From the NCBI GenBank assembly GCA_948567375.1, contig OX419756.1, forward strand, positions 62,510,333 through 62,574,332: 64,000 bases of DNA, in the 5' to 3' direction. Numbering within the stretch: position 1 is the stretch's first letter; every line of letters begins with the position of its first letter. The notes under the pieces were generated by a model. It searched no databases. It had not been told where the DNA came from and saw only the letters and a program-made list of their open reading frames with translations. This document shows, in pieces, positions 49,501 to 61,205 of this stretch. The DNA comes from Lunularia cruciata. Taxonomy: Eukaryota > Streptophyta > Marchantiopsida > Lunulariales > Lunulariaceae. The position numbers were made by a program, and so were the translations under genes.

Positions 49501-51631
49501 AGCTGACCAAGCTTACAAAAGAGTGGTGCTGGGGAGATGAGCAAGAGAGAGCTTTTGTAGAGCTCAAGGAGAGGTTGACATCTGCTCCTATTTTGAGGAG
49601 ACCAATAAGAGGACAATCATTTAAGGTTCACACTAATGAAGTATGTTGGGGCTTGTAGCAATGCTCACCTTGCATGATGATGAGGGGAAGGAGTTTTTGG
49701 TGGCCTATGCTAGTCCCTCAAACAATTCAGCAAAGATGAAGTATAGTTCATATGAGGGAGAGTGCTTGGTAGCAATTTGGGCAATAGCACATTTCCAATG
49801 TCACCTATTTGGTAACCCTTTTACTCTCATTACTGATCATCAGCCACTAAAGTGGTTGATGGAGTCCAACAAGCTTCCAATGAAGCTTGGACAATAGGCT
49901 TTGATTTTACGAGAGTATGATTTCATGATTATTCATGGATCTAGAGTGGTGAACGTGATACAAATGGGTTGAGTAAAAACCCATATCCCAACCAGCAGTA
50001 TTAGTCCAAAGCATGTTGGCATGGTGAGCCAAATGAGGAGATGGTGCCAAGTTGGCATGCAATTTTTCTCTATATATTTTTTGAGACTTTGGTGGTATCT
50101 CTCTTAGCGCATATAGGAGGAGTTATTGAGGTCACAAATCTAGAAAGTTAAGATATTGGTACAATTCAGCAAGACATTCATAATGATGTCTTAGTGATCA
50201 ACTATCTTTGCATTGGTGTTGTGGATGGCATAGTTGGGGCCAAGGAAAGAAACCATGTCCTTTAGCAAGCCATGCAATTTAGATTGGAGTGCAGACACCT
50301 TTTGTGTGTATGAGAGGATGGTAGAGAGTAGTACCACTTCCATCTCAAAGTCCACAATTGGTCCGTCATGCTCATGAGGAGCTAGGACATTTTGGAGTAA
50401 AGCGTGCATATATCTTACTCCATAGTCATTATTGATGGAACGGTATGCAAATCAATGTACAATAGTTTATTGCCAGATGTGTGTAATACCAATAGCTAGA
50501 CACATTATCTAGAGATGAATTTTTTTGGGAACATCTAGAAGTATGTTATACATGATGGACTAAGTAGATCATACAGAGGTATCACTTAAAGAGTACTTCT
50601 ACTAGTAGGCCAAAAACCGAAACATGCTTGAAGACTTTAAAATCAATAGCTAAACATATGATCTAGAGGTGAAACTTGGGGTGGTGACATCTAGAAGGAT
50701 TTTACACATGATGGAGAATGTAGAACAGATATAGGTATTACCAAAAGAGCACTTCTACTAATAGTGCAGAAACCAAAAATAGCCTAAACTTTAAAGCCAT
50801 TTTTGAGGGCCTAAACGGATGAATTAGGCCTCAAAAATGAAAAATTTTCCCTACAAAGAGAAAGAGGCTTGCCTTTCTCCCCTCCATAATTTGACTTTTT
50901 GAGATATTTCCAACAGTACCTTACCCATACAATTCTGAGCTTCTAACAAGAAGATTCCCTAAAGGATCCCTAAAGATTCCCTTTGGTCAAACCCATTTGG
51001 CCAACTAGTTAGGACAAGGACTGACATGTCACCCATCCAAACAACTAATCCAAGGATGGAGCTCACTGAAATGTCACTAATCCATGTATCTGATCCAAGG
51101 GTGGAGCTTCCTTTTAGGGGATCCTCTTTGTTATATAATAAAGAGAAGGTGCTCCTTTGGGGCATCAAAGGATTGAGTAGGAAATTGGTGTTTTCTCTCT
51201 TGAAGAGTTCTCTTGTTCTCTAAGTATTATAATGTGTAGTTTGTGACCAAGTTGGAGCATCATTTAATGCTCATATGCCATAGCTACACCCATTATCTAT
51301 CACGGGATTGGGTTACCGTTGGACTTTGGACTTTGTTGGACCTTTACCATTGACTATGAGACATCATCAATATGTTGTGGTGTGGTGGAGCACTTCTCCA
51401 AGTGGATTGAGTTGGTGGCACTTCTTGACAAGTCTAGTGAAGTGACAACTTACTTGTTCCTGGATCGGGTTCTCAGTCATTTTGCTGCACCAACTGAGGT
51501 TTTGATTGATTAGGGTACATAGCTCATGGGAGAGTTTCAGGTCTTGTGTGACAAAGCTTTGATTGATCATTGTACTACCTCTCAAGATCACCATGAGGCA
51601 GATGGCTTAGCAAAAAGAGTCATTCAGACGG
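49501..51631 (+). pseudogene. M3 RNase H and integrase, split by a solo LTR
   Basis: RNase H: ERAFVELKERLTSAPIL, VAYASPSNNSAKMKYSSYEG, ITDHQPLKWLMES (to about 49,900). The integrase zinc domain (HAHEELGHFGVKRAY near 50,370) runs to CQMC-like GCCAGATGTG at 50,481, where the solo LTR inserts. It resumes at 51,232 with VCDQVGASFNA-like sequence, LDFVGPLPL (Asp near 51,325) and LIDQGT with TAG for Gln (51,514). Element X cuts it at CATTCAGACGG (51,631). Confidence 0.85.
50482..51231 (+). mobile_element. Solo LTR of family A, TSD ATGTG
   Basis: 750 bp, TGTAATACCAATAG to AAGTATTATA, matching 20,825-21,575 throughout. ATGTG flanks both sides (50,477-50,481 and 51,232-51,236). Removing it rejoins the integrase CxxC region of M3. 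The terminal CA has become TA. Confidence 0.9.
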
Positions 51632-54600
51632 CGTCACATGGAATGTAAGCTCTCGAGATTGCACCAAGCACCTGGCTGCTTGTGCTTATGCTAGCTTGTT
51701 CATCATAGTCTCGGCACTGGTTATGTTTTCCAGCTTTGTGACAACAGCCTCTCTTGGCAGACTTTTTGCTGCTATTCTGTGCCTAATATTCCTGAGTTGT
51801 TGTTCTAGACTATTTCTCACTTTGACTTTCTTAGGTGGGTGTTGGATTTTTGCTGTAACGTCAGGTTTGGCCCAAGCACAGATTCATGGATTCAAGGACT
51901 AGTCCATAGGTCATAATTGACTCAACTCTAGAATTTTGTTCCATACTATGTTTGAATTTTGTAGCTTAGCTGAATATCATAGTGTTTATTCCATTCTTAT
52001 TATTTTTTTCTTAATTTTGTACACACACATTCAATAACAAGGAGAAATCACTTCCATCTACACTCCAAGTTTCAAATTCATAACTTTTCAGGACGATCAA
52101 GCAGATCTGACTGCATAACGTTTCATCTAAGCACACTGCCTAGTTGAGCATGTATAGAACACAAAGTCAGCCTGGTCTTACCTCCTATCCCTTACAGTCT
52201 TCAACTTTCTGCTTGTAGTCTCTGCCTGACATCTCCAAGTCTTCACTGTTCAACAGAATTCCTTTGGTTTCTCCCACTTGACATTGTGAGTCCATACGGT
52301 CTCCTCCTTGAGTATTTCTCTCTTCACACTCCAATTCTTGACCTCCCTTGATCTTTTCTTTACCTCCAAGAAACCACCTTTCTCCCTTCCTTTCGGTGGT
52401 CCAATACCCTCTCTGATTTTTCTGTTCCTTTCTTCTCTCTTCTCCTTGATGCCCTATCTGCCCTTCAATGGTCCAAAACCATTCTCTAATTTTTCTTTCC
52501 TTCTATTGTTGTACTCTGCTTTTGATTCCTCAATATGCCTTCTCTTGTTGTCTGATTTTCTTCTTCTCTTCTTTTGATACTATTCATGTACTTTTTCTTG
52601 AACTCTCTCCCTTCTTCACTCTATACTTCTTGTTTGCTCCCCTGCCTTGCTCTTGATTCTTTTCCTAACCTTCCATCACTTGAAGCTCCTCCAAAATCCC
52701 TCTTTCTTCTCCTGAAACATTTATTCTTCCAAACCCTCTGACACTTCCCGGATGCTTCCTGTAAAACCTTTGCCAACCTTCAAACTCCTTCCAAAAATCC
52801 TCAATGTCAAAATCTCATCGATTAAACATTTCTACTTCAAAACCTTTGTCACTCAAAGCTTCTCTCCAGCCTTTTTGGTCTCTCAAAATCATCCATTGCA
52901 AGAATCTCTGTCAAACTTTCATCTCCTTCTTGAAAATCCTTAACTATCCCAAGCTCTGATCCTGAAAAATATTTCCTCTTGCACAATCTCTCTATCACTT
53001 TTGGAAACTCCTCTCCAGCTTTACTGATTTTCCAAAAACTTCCTGCCAAAAACCTCTCTACTCAAAGTTCCTCTCCACATCCTACTGCTCTCCTGAAACA
53101 TCCCTTGCAAGAATTCTATCAAACCTTCAACTCCTTCCTGAAATCCTCATTGTCCCAAGCTCGTCTCTTGAAAACATTTCCTCTTTCACAATCCTTTTGT
53201 CACTTGTTGAGACTTATCTCCAACTTTCCTGATCTTCCAAAACATCTCCTGTCAAAATCTCTCCACTTGCAATTCCTCTCCACATCCTATTGATCTCTCA
53301 AAATCATCCCTTGCAAGAATCTATGTCAAACCTTCATCTCCTTCCTGAAAATCCTGAATTGTCCCAAGCTCATCTCCTAAAAAACATTTCTCCTCAAAAC
53401 CCCTGTCACTTCAAGCTTCTCTCCAGCCTTTCTAATCTCCCAGAACACCTCTTGCATTTCTCTCCACTTGAAGTTCCTCTCAAGGCCCTATTGATCTCTC
53501 AAAATTCATTTCCTGCCAAGAACCTCTCTGTCAACCTTCAACTTCTTTCCAAAATTCTCTTGCAAACATTTCTCCTCAAAACCCCTGTCACTTCACAAAA
53601 CTCCTCTCCAGCCCTACTGATCTTCCAAAAACTCCCTGTCAAGAACCTCTCCACTTGAAGTTCCTCTCAAAACCTTATTGATCTCTTGAAATCATTTCCT
53701 GCTAAGAATCTTTGTCAACATCAAACCCTCTTTCACTCAAAGCTTCTCTCCAGCCTTTCTAGTCTCCTGAAACACCTCTTGCATTTCTCTCCACTTGAAG
53801 TTCCTCTCAAGGGCCTATTGATCTCTCAAAATTCATTTCTTGCCAAAAATCTCTATCAACATCAAACCCTCTCTCACTCAAAGCTTCTCTCCAGCTTTAC
53901 TGATCTTCCAAAACATTTCCTGCTAGAATCTCTCCTCTCTCAGTTCCTCTCCACATCCTATTGATCTCTCAAAATCATTTCTTGCATTTCTCTCCTCTCA
54001 AAGTTCCTCTCAAAGCCCTATTGATCTCTCAAAATTCATTTCTTGCCAAGAGCCTTTTGTCAACCTTCAACTTCTTCCCAAAAATTCCTCACTGGTCTCT
54101 TGCAAACATTCTCCTCAAAACCCCTATCACTTCACAAAACTTCTCTCCAGCCCTATTGATCTTCCAAAAACTCCCTTTCAAGAACCTCTCCACTCAAAGT
54201 TCCTCTCAAAACCTTACTGATATCTCAAAATCATTTCCAGCCAAGAATCTCTAGCAACATCAAACCCTCTCTCACTCAAAGCTTCTCTCCAGCCTTTCTA
54301 GTCAACTCTTGCATTTCTCTCCACTTGATGTTTCTCTCAAGGCCCCATTGATCTCTCAAAATTCATTTCCTACCAAGAATCTCTGTCAACGTCAAACCCT
54401 CTCTCACTTGAAGCTTCTCTCTAGCTTTACTGATCTTCCAAAACATCTCCTGCTAGAATCTCTCCACTTGCAATTTGTCTCCACATCCTACTGATCTCTC
54501 AAAATCATTTCTTGCATTTCTCTCCTCTCAAAGTTCCTCTCAAGGCCCTATTGATCTCTCAAATTCATTTCTTGCCAAGAGCCTTTTTGTCAACCTTCAA

Positions 54601-56117
54601 CTTCTTCCCAAAAATTCCTCACTATTCTCTTGCAAACATTTCTCCTCAAAACCTCTGTCACTTCACAGAACTCCTCTCCAGCCCTACTGATCTTCCGAGA
54701 CTCCTCGTCAAGAACCTCTCCACTCAAAGTTCCTCTCAAAACCTTAATGATCTCTTGAAATCATTTCTTGCATTTCTCTCCACTCAAAGTTCCTCTCCAC
54801 ATCCTACTGATCTCTCAAAATCATCCCCTGCAAGAATCTATGTCAAACCTTCAACTCCTTCCTAACTCTTCTCTGTCCTCAAAACCCTTCCATGTCCTCT
54901 AAACCCTTCATGTAAGAAAAACCTTTGATCCTTCACACTCTTCCTGTTCTTGTCTGTCATCAAAAACCTTCCATATCTTCTTGTAAGAAAACCCTTCAAT
55001 CCTTACTCTTCTTGTTCTTCTTTGTCATAAAAACCTTTCCATGTCTTCCTATAAGAAAACCCCTTTGATCCTTCATACTCTTCCTACCTCTTTTATGCTA
55101 TCAAAACCCTTCCATGTCTTCCAGTAAGAAAAAACCTTTGATCCTTCCCACTCTTCTTGTTCTTCTCTGTCATCAAAACCCTTTCACGTCTTCTTGTAAG
55201 AAAGACCTTTGATCCTTCACACTCTTCCTGTTCTTCTTGGTCATCAAAACCCTTCCATGTCTTCTTGTAAGAAAAACCTTCAATCTTTCACACTCTTCTT
55301 GTTCTTCTTGTCATCAGAACCCTTCCATATCTTCTTGTCAAAAAACCCCTTGATCCTTACTCTTCTGAGTTCTTTCACTCCTGCCAGCTGGTTCCTTTAT
55401 CCCCTTTCTGTCTTGCAAGCAAGCCCTTCTAAATCCTCCCTAATTCTTTTTTCTGTCCTGTCCAGCAAGCAAGCCCTTCCAAAATCCTCCCTAAGTCTTT
55501 CCTCTGTCCTGTCCAGCAAGCAAGCCCTTCAAAAATCCTCCCTAAGTCCTTTTCTTTGTCTTGTCCAGCAAGCAAGCCCTTTGAAATCCTCCCTAAGTCT
55601 TTCCTATGTCCTGCCCAGCAAGCAAGCCCTTCAATCCTCCCTAATTCTTTTTTCTGTCCTGTCTAGCAAGCAAGCCTTTCCAAAATCCTCCCTAAGTCTT
55701 TCCTATGTCCTGTCCAGCAAGCAAGCCCTTTTAAATCCTCCCTAAGTCTTTTTCTCTTTCCTTTCATTAAACAACCCTCTCACCCTTTTCTTCTTCTTTT
55801 CTTATTACTCAACATAAGTTTTCCCACAAGTTAATTTGATTAAAAGCACCAAATAAAACTTCCAAGACTCTTTGGCTCAAGAAAAAGAAAATGTCCTAAC
55901 TAAAATAATCTCACATGCCTTATCAGTTCAAATGACACTCAAAGCATATTCTCAAGATTCTAGTACCATAAAGAAAGCCATGTTTTGGTGTATCACAAAA
56001 TTAAGCTCCAAGTGTCGAGTAACATAAAGAGACTCTTGAGCTAAGGTCTCATAGAAGGAAACTCTAGCTCTCACCAAATGGCATCAACAATAGCCATGAA
56101 CCTTTTTCTCAACGACA
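51632..56117 (-). mobile_element. Element X copy 2, inverted relative to copy 1
   Basis: It splits the M3 integrase between CATTCAGACGG and TGAAGAAAGG, with ACGG (51,628-51,631) and ATGG (56,118-56,121) as a possible 4-bp target duplication changed by one C-to-T. Its right end (reverse complement TGTCGTTGAG, then GCCATTTGGTGAG) matches the start of copy 1. Its left end (GCACCAAGCACCTGGCTGCT) matches the end of copy 1. The two copies share their ends but have different internal arrays. Apart from low-complexity frames there is no coding sequence. Confidence 0.7.
52840..55755. repeat. Three adjoining pyrimidine-rich tandem arrays
   Basis: Array 1 (about 52,840-54,870): degenerate units with CTCTCCAGCCCTACTGATC, TTCCTGCCAAGAACCTCT and AAGTTCCTCTCAAGGCCC. 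Array 2 (about 54,880-55,370): units of about 60 bp with CCTTCCATGTCTTCTTGTAA and TTGATCCTTCACACTCTTCC. Array 3 (about 55,405-55,755): seven units of about 50 bp with CCAGCAAGCAAGCCCTT and ATCCTCCCTAAGTCTTTCC. The 178-codon ORF at 55,209 arises from these repeats. Read on the minus strand the arrays are purine-rich, as in copy 1. Confidence 0.88.
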
Positions 56118-56870
56118 ATGGTGAAGAAAGGATTGCAAAAGTATGGTTTGCAGAGAGGCCACTTGGAGATTGGGATCTCTAGTTACCTTGGTTGGCCATG
56201 GGCTATCGTTCAGCCGGCAAGCCTCCTTAGCATCCTTCTCCCCTTAATTTCCACTCTGTGGACAAGATCCATATCTACCTGCAGCAATTTGTTGAGATGC
56301 TACGGTAGTTTTGGACTTGGATGATCCAAATGTATGAATAAGCATATGTTCTCAAAAGTAGAGATCTTTCAGAGAATGATGCCAATGGCCTTTGAGAACT
56401 TGGCAATTGCTCAGCATAGAGATACCTTATCCTATGCTACTATTTTATAAGGAGGTTATAGACCCTCAATACATTGATTAAATCCATCAGAGTATGTTTG
56501 TCTACAACAGACAACACCGACGACACTTGATATTTTTGCAGGCTGCATTATCTTGAGAGTGCATGAGATTTTGCCATCAGGAGTTCTTATGTTGGAACGA
56601 CGTGAAGTTGTTTGGAAGGATCATGTGCGCAATCGTGCACCATGCCACCTCGCAAACATTGATGGTACTATGGAACCAAGCTTGGCACTTGTACGTGCAG
56701 GCTTGAGGTGTATGTTATGTGGCTCTTTTTGGTGGAGCTGCTACTATGTTAGTGTGTGATAGTTTTTTTAGAGGATGGCATATGGCATGTATGACTCCTC
56801 CTCTCATGGTGATTCCTTAGAGATAGTGGCTATGTCCTAGATGTACTTGACGTATAGCTAGTTCATACTT
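56118..56870 (+). pseudogene. M3 integrase C-terminal part and degenerate PHD finger
   Basis: Resumes with VKKGLQKYGLQRGHLE and runs to the PSGVLMLERREVVWKDHVRN and RAPCHLANIDGTMEPSLALV stretch (from 56,553), then RCMLCGSF. One inserted base (56,727) shifts the frame inside the PHD finger. In the other frame GWHMAC-like sequence (GGCATATGGCATGTATG, 56,775) and the last Cys pair follow. The Gln before Trp is TAG, as in M1. Confidence 0.85.
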
Positions 56871-57019
56871 TATATGGTATAGATTGCAAATGGACAACTA
56901 ATGATGGGGCTCGATAGCACCCAGTCTCCTGATCTTTGCCCATCATAAGGTATACCATATATTTGGAGTAGATGGTTATCTAGAATAAGAGGGACCTAAC
57001 CACCAACTAGGGGTGCAAT

Positions 57020-57687
57020 TGTGGCACTTTAGAGTCTATGTATGACTTATGTGTGAGTTGTATCTAAATTATATGATGTTGACAGCGAGGTATGTTGTGT
57101 AGCAATGTATATATGCACAAAAACTGTCATGCAATTTGTAGTGTAGCATATAGATTACTTGGACACCAGAGCTATAGTGAGAGTAGTTAGAGGTATTTTA
57201 GCAATTACCTCATAGATTACTTTTTGACAGTTAGATTTTGTGTTCAGGGTATTGACTTCATGGCGGTGCCCACTGTCACTTGGCACCATTTGCACTGTTC
57301 GGTGTGCCATCAGCGAGACTGTTAGGATTTCAGACCTAGCTTGAGTCCAAGAGTATATTTACAAAGTGTAACTCAAAAGAGCTCACTTCTCCAATGTTGA
57401 GCCTTCGAGTTCCTGGCTATGGTGGTTGGAGGCCAATGAATATCACCTGGATTCTCTTAGCTAGAGCGGGTGTGGCTTGACTGTAATCAATGCCCAGTCG
57501 TTGACAGTTTATAGAGTGGCAAATCAAGTACTGATCTGTTGAGTTGATTCGAGTGGTGTAAACGACCTGATTACATCATCGTGGCACTTTAGAGTCTATG
57601 TATGACCTATGTGTGAGTTATGTGTCTATAGAGTATGATATTGTTGACAGCAATGTATGTTGTGTAACGATGAATATACCCACAACA
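57020..57687 (+). repeat. M3 right terminus: repeat blocks B1-A2-B2
   Basis: G-rich TAGGGGTGCAAT, then B1 (57,020-57,124, TGTGGCACTTTAGAG), A2 (57,125-57,578, TGTCATGCAATTTG to GATTACATCA), B2 (57,580-57,687, CGTGGCACTTTAGAG to CCACAACA). Copy B of the segmental duplication starts directly after. The architecture is the same as in M2. Confidence 0.85.
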
Positions 57688-57829
57688 ATGAGCTTAAGAG
57701 GAAGAAGAAATACATATGTATCAGTTTTATACAAATCTATCACCTAGTTGGCTTATCAATCTATGTACCAAGGCAAGAGAGCTTCATACATGGAGTGAGT
57801 GAGCAAGTAGAAGGAGGCAGTATCAGTGC

Positions 57830-59590
57830 AACGTATCTGCTTCAAAGTAGGTAAATTATTGTTTTGTTTTATAAATTGTTTAAGAATTTATTTAAGGTAG
57901 ATGAGATGCACATTCCTGTCCTGACGTTTGGCCGGTTGGGACTGTCATGTCTATTTTGGCTGCTTTGCACTCTTTTCCTTTCACACTTGTACAAGGGACA
58001 AACAAGTGCCGTCTCCCTTCGGGGTACTATTTATATATATCATTCATTCCTTGGGGTAATATATTATTCTCTAGGCTAATACGGTGAACTCAAGACAGTG
58101 ATTACAAGTCGAAAGTACAAACTTGCGGTCTAGATTTTGGTAAGAACATGAAAGTCTATTTTTTTTTTTGGTTGGGAATAACACTTCCGGATTTCACTTG
58201 TTTAAGAATTTATTTAAGGCAGATGAAACGCACATTCCTGTCCTGTCTGTCTCTGCCAGCAACCACAGAAATCATGATTAAGTTCCCTAAATATGCAAAG
58301 GCTCACAAGCACACCAACCGGTAGTGCTGCTTCGAAGCTCTATAGTGTGGTCAAAGCTAGCAACCAGTATCCCCTCACCATACTTTGCGTGACGATTGTT
58401 CCAAGGCCTACGGGATATCATACTAGTTAATATCAATGCCCTTAACACATTCATCGCAAAATCATTTCGAAATCAAGCACCAAAATTGATTGTACCTATC
58501 CACCATTGAAATGCATTTCCATAGATTCATCTAATTACATTTCTATAGAATTTTATGTGGGCTTTGTTGGTTCCTTAACTGCAGCTAGTAATTCTGCAGC
58601 CCTGTTCCTCAACTTTGAGCTCTATGGTCTCGTCCATTCTGTAGTCTATCCTGCCCTGTTGCTTGGTCCACTCTAGGACCTGTCTATTCCGCCTTGGACA
58701 CTCCAGGTCCAGTCCCATGAGCTCTTATGTGATTATTTCCCGTGATCCTCACTATGAGATGTTCTATTCTTTATTCTATATAGAACCAGAACTCATTTAT
58801 ATCACACTTCACATTTGAAAATATTAATTGTTCAAAAATAAAAGCAACATAAATCCTGATGTAATCTTGAAACTAAGAAACACAAATAAAATTTAAAACA
58901 AAGGATCGCGACACATCGTACGAAAAAACTATTTCAAATACTAAAAGAATCTAGCTACACCCTATCGTTTTATGGCTTTCATTCTAGATAACAATTAGAC
59001 CAAACTTGAATAAATCCAAACTAAGATAAATTCTTATATACTTTTATCCTATAGGCACCAAATGGACAGTGGAAATGGCCTCATGTCTCTCTTATCTCTC
59101 CTCGTTCCTCGTCGACGCTACGCTAATCTTTTGTATCAATCAACCGTTTATAGATTTCGTATATGTTTAGCTATATTCACTTGTCTTCTTCGGGCTTTCC
59201 ATTGACATTGACACAACTTCCTTTAATTTCTGACTACAGTATTAGCAGAATCCGGAATCCCTCTACTGTATATGGTGATGTCCGTACAGTCCGTACAAGT
59301 CGCAAGTACCGACTAGCGCTCTAGAAAAGAATGAATCGAATGAATGTTCCGAAAGAATAACACTACCGAATTCGAATTTCAGCGTTCAGAACTTTCAAGG
59401 TAAATGAGATGCACGTTCCTGCTTGGAGTCTAGCAATCATAGACATGATTTTGTTCCAAAAAAACATTAAAAGTCTCGCAAGCACGCCGACTGGTAAGGG
59501 AATGGTAGTGCTGCTCCGAAACTACATATACTGCATGATCGCCGTTAGCAACCAGTATCTCCTTCACCATACTTTGAGTGACGATTGTAG
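57830..59590 (+). repeat. Three lead units upstream of the copy B proline-rich gene
   Basis: Copies of the lead unit start near 57,860 (GAATTTATTTAAGGTAGATG), 58,080 (GATTACAAGTCGAAAGTAC to 58,410) and 59,280 (ACAAGTCGCAAGTACC to 59,590). Each has the phrase ATGA-ACGCACATTCCTG. The last leads into the gene. The spacer 58,420-59,260 matches 7,550-8,290 and has no ORF. Confidence 0.6.
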
Positions 59591-59625
59591 ACGCCGGACT
59601 TGCAGAAATCGGGACTACTGCCAAC

Positions 59626-60102
59626 ATGGGGAAGATGAATCACTTCACTGCTGGCTCGTTCATGGTTTTGGTATGTTGCATGTGCATCGGAGGAATGCTG
59701 TTGCCCACAGCAATGGCATCCCGCGTTCTCATGGCGGATAATCCATCAGCACCACCACCAGCCTCGCACAGTTCCGATCCTGATTTCCATCTACCCCGTT
59801 TCCCCACACTGCCCCCTCTACCCAATACCTTTCCTGGATCGAATCCGCCTTCTGCGCACCCTTCCCCATCTTCCAGGTCCAATACTGTTTCCCCCACACT
59901 GCCCCCGCTACCCAATATCGTTCAGCTTCCGAGTCTACCTCCTTTCCGTCTACCTTCTATCCCTTCCGTCCCACTCCCCCCCCATCCACCTCCTTCTCCT
60001 AGAGCTACACATTCCCCTCCTCCCCCACACAATGCGTCTCCTGCTCGGTCTCCGGAATCTCATGATCATTCTGCCAGGGCTCCCAGTTCTCATAGCGGGT
60101 GA
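59626..60102 (+). CDS. Small secreted proline-rich protein, copy B
   Basis: 158 residues from ATG 59,626, the same length and stop as copy A, with about nine substitutions. Signal-peptide core: FMVLVCCMCIGGMLLPTAM. The proline-rich mature region and the tail HDHSARAPSSHSG are unchanged. The differences lie mostly in the N-terminal 50 residues, while the proline-rich part is almost invariant. No frameshift in either copy suggests either selection or recent duplication. A 20-bp insertion (60,111-60,130) follows the stop. The function is unknown. Confidence 0.55.
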   Translation: MGKMNHFTAGSFMVLVCCMCIGGMLLPTAMASRVLMADNPSAPPPASHSSDPDFHLPRFPTLPPLPNTFPGSNPPSAHPSPSSRSNTVSPTLPPLPNIVQLPSLPPFRLPSIPSVPLPPHPPPSPRATHSPPPPHNASPARSPESHDHSARAPSSHSG

Positions 60103-60549
60103 TCGTCCGTAATGTGTATTGGGTCTGTCCAGCTGAGACTTCAGAGACTCTGCTGACAATTCTGCAACGGTTCCTACTGCACACCGGGGATGATCATCAG
60201 CCGTCTCATATTTGTAGATTTACTGATGCGGACGCCTTATTGCTTAACTCATCCGCACATTGGTTGAGTTTCTTAGAAGAGCTTCCTGCTCTCGCGGTTG
60301 GTTTACAGATGCAAAGTTTACAAGTCCGAATTTAAGCTTTCGTTTGAGTGCTGTGATGGTGGCTACAAGAGCTTGGATCCGTCTGCAGATTTGCCTTTCT
60401 ATGAGTTTCGGCTCGCCAACTAACACTGGCACCAACCCCGTGGATGAACTGAGGTAGCAATGCTCTCCGTGCTCAAGAGTACACCGAAATTCGAAATGAA
60501 ATAAGCGCTAAGCACATGACTCTAGGATGAGCCAAGATAGGTAGTTGCA

Positions 60550-61205
60550 GAAAGCTTTTCGGTAGAATCCTGTGTTCATCGCATGCGTAACTATTCGTTG
60601 AAATAAGTTTGCTCAAAATGCTGCTCCACGGTACACCGGCGAACACTTCGGTTCTGTCATTAAGAAGCGTGAATACCGCTTATGTGATGTCTCTCGGAAT
60701 TGGAATAAAGTTTACTATGCCCGAATTATCGCTCCTTTCCTTTCTGAGATCTGGATGGATTGCCCTTATGAGATATTAAAGAGATAATAAAGCAACAATT
60801 TCATGAAATCCTTCAAGAGATATTACGTTCCCCAATTGTACTTCTTACAGCATCTAGCTGCAGAAACCTACTCGTCGAATCCTGTGCTCATAGGTCGCAT
60901 GCGTAACTATTTGTTGAAATAAGTTTGCTTAAACGGGTGCCTAAATGAATGCTGCTCGTCGGTACACCGAGGAGCACTTCGGGTCTGTCACTAAGAAGCG
61001 TGGAATACCGCTCATGTGATGTCTTTCATAATTGGACTAAAGTTCACTCTGCTCGAATTATCTTTCCTTTCCTTATCTGGATGGTTTGACCTTTTGAGAT
61101 ATATGAGATGTTATAGGAAAATAAAAGCAACAATTGCATGAGATCCTTCAAGAGAAATTACATTCCCCAAATGTACTTGTACTTCTCACAGCGTCTAGAA
61201 AGTAA
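60550..61205 (+). repeat. Two-unit tandem repeat in copy B
   Basis: The counterpart of 9,610-10,245. Units start near 60,555 and 60,870 (GAATCCTGTG-TCATAGGTCGCATGCG). They end with CAGCATCTAG and CAGCGTCTAG. Confidence 0.7.

Larger units (their letters stand above)
49002..57687 (+). mobile_element. Family M copy M3 (3' half), heavily interrupted
   Basis: Starts in RT (ELPIKNKDKSKTTFWAID) and runs through RNase H, integrase, PHD region and terminal blocks B-A-B. It is interrupted by a solo family-A LTR (50,482-51,231) and element X (51,632-56,117). It is probably the right half of M4 (31,738-34,980), separated by the family-B insertion and its nested contents. Confidence 0.88.

Noticed and set aside
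52308-55745. Plus-strand Ser/Leu/Pro-rich ORFs, up to 178 codons
   Set aside because: Low-complexity translations of pyrimidine-rich tandem arrays in element X.
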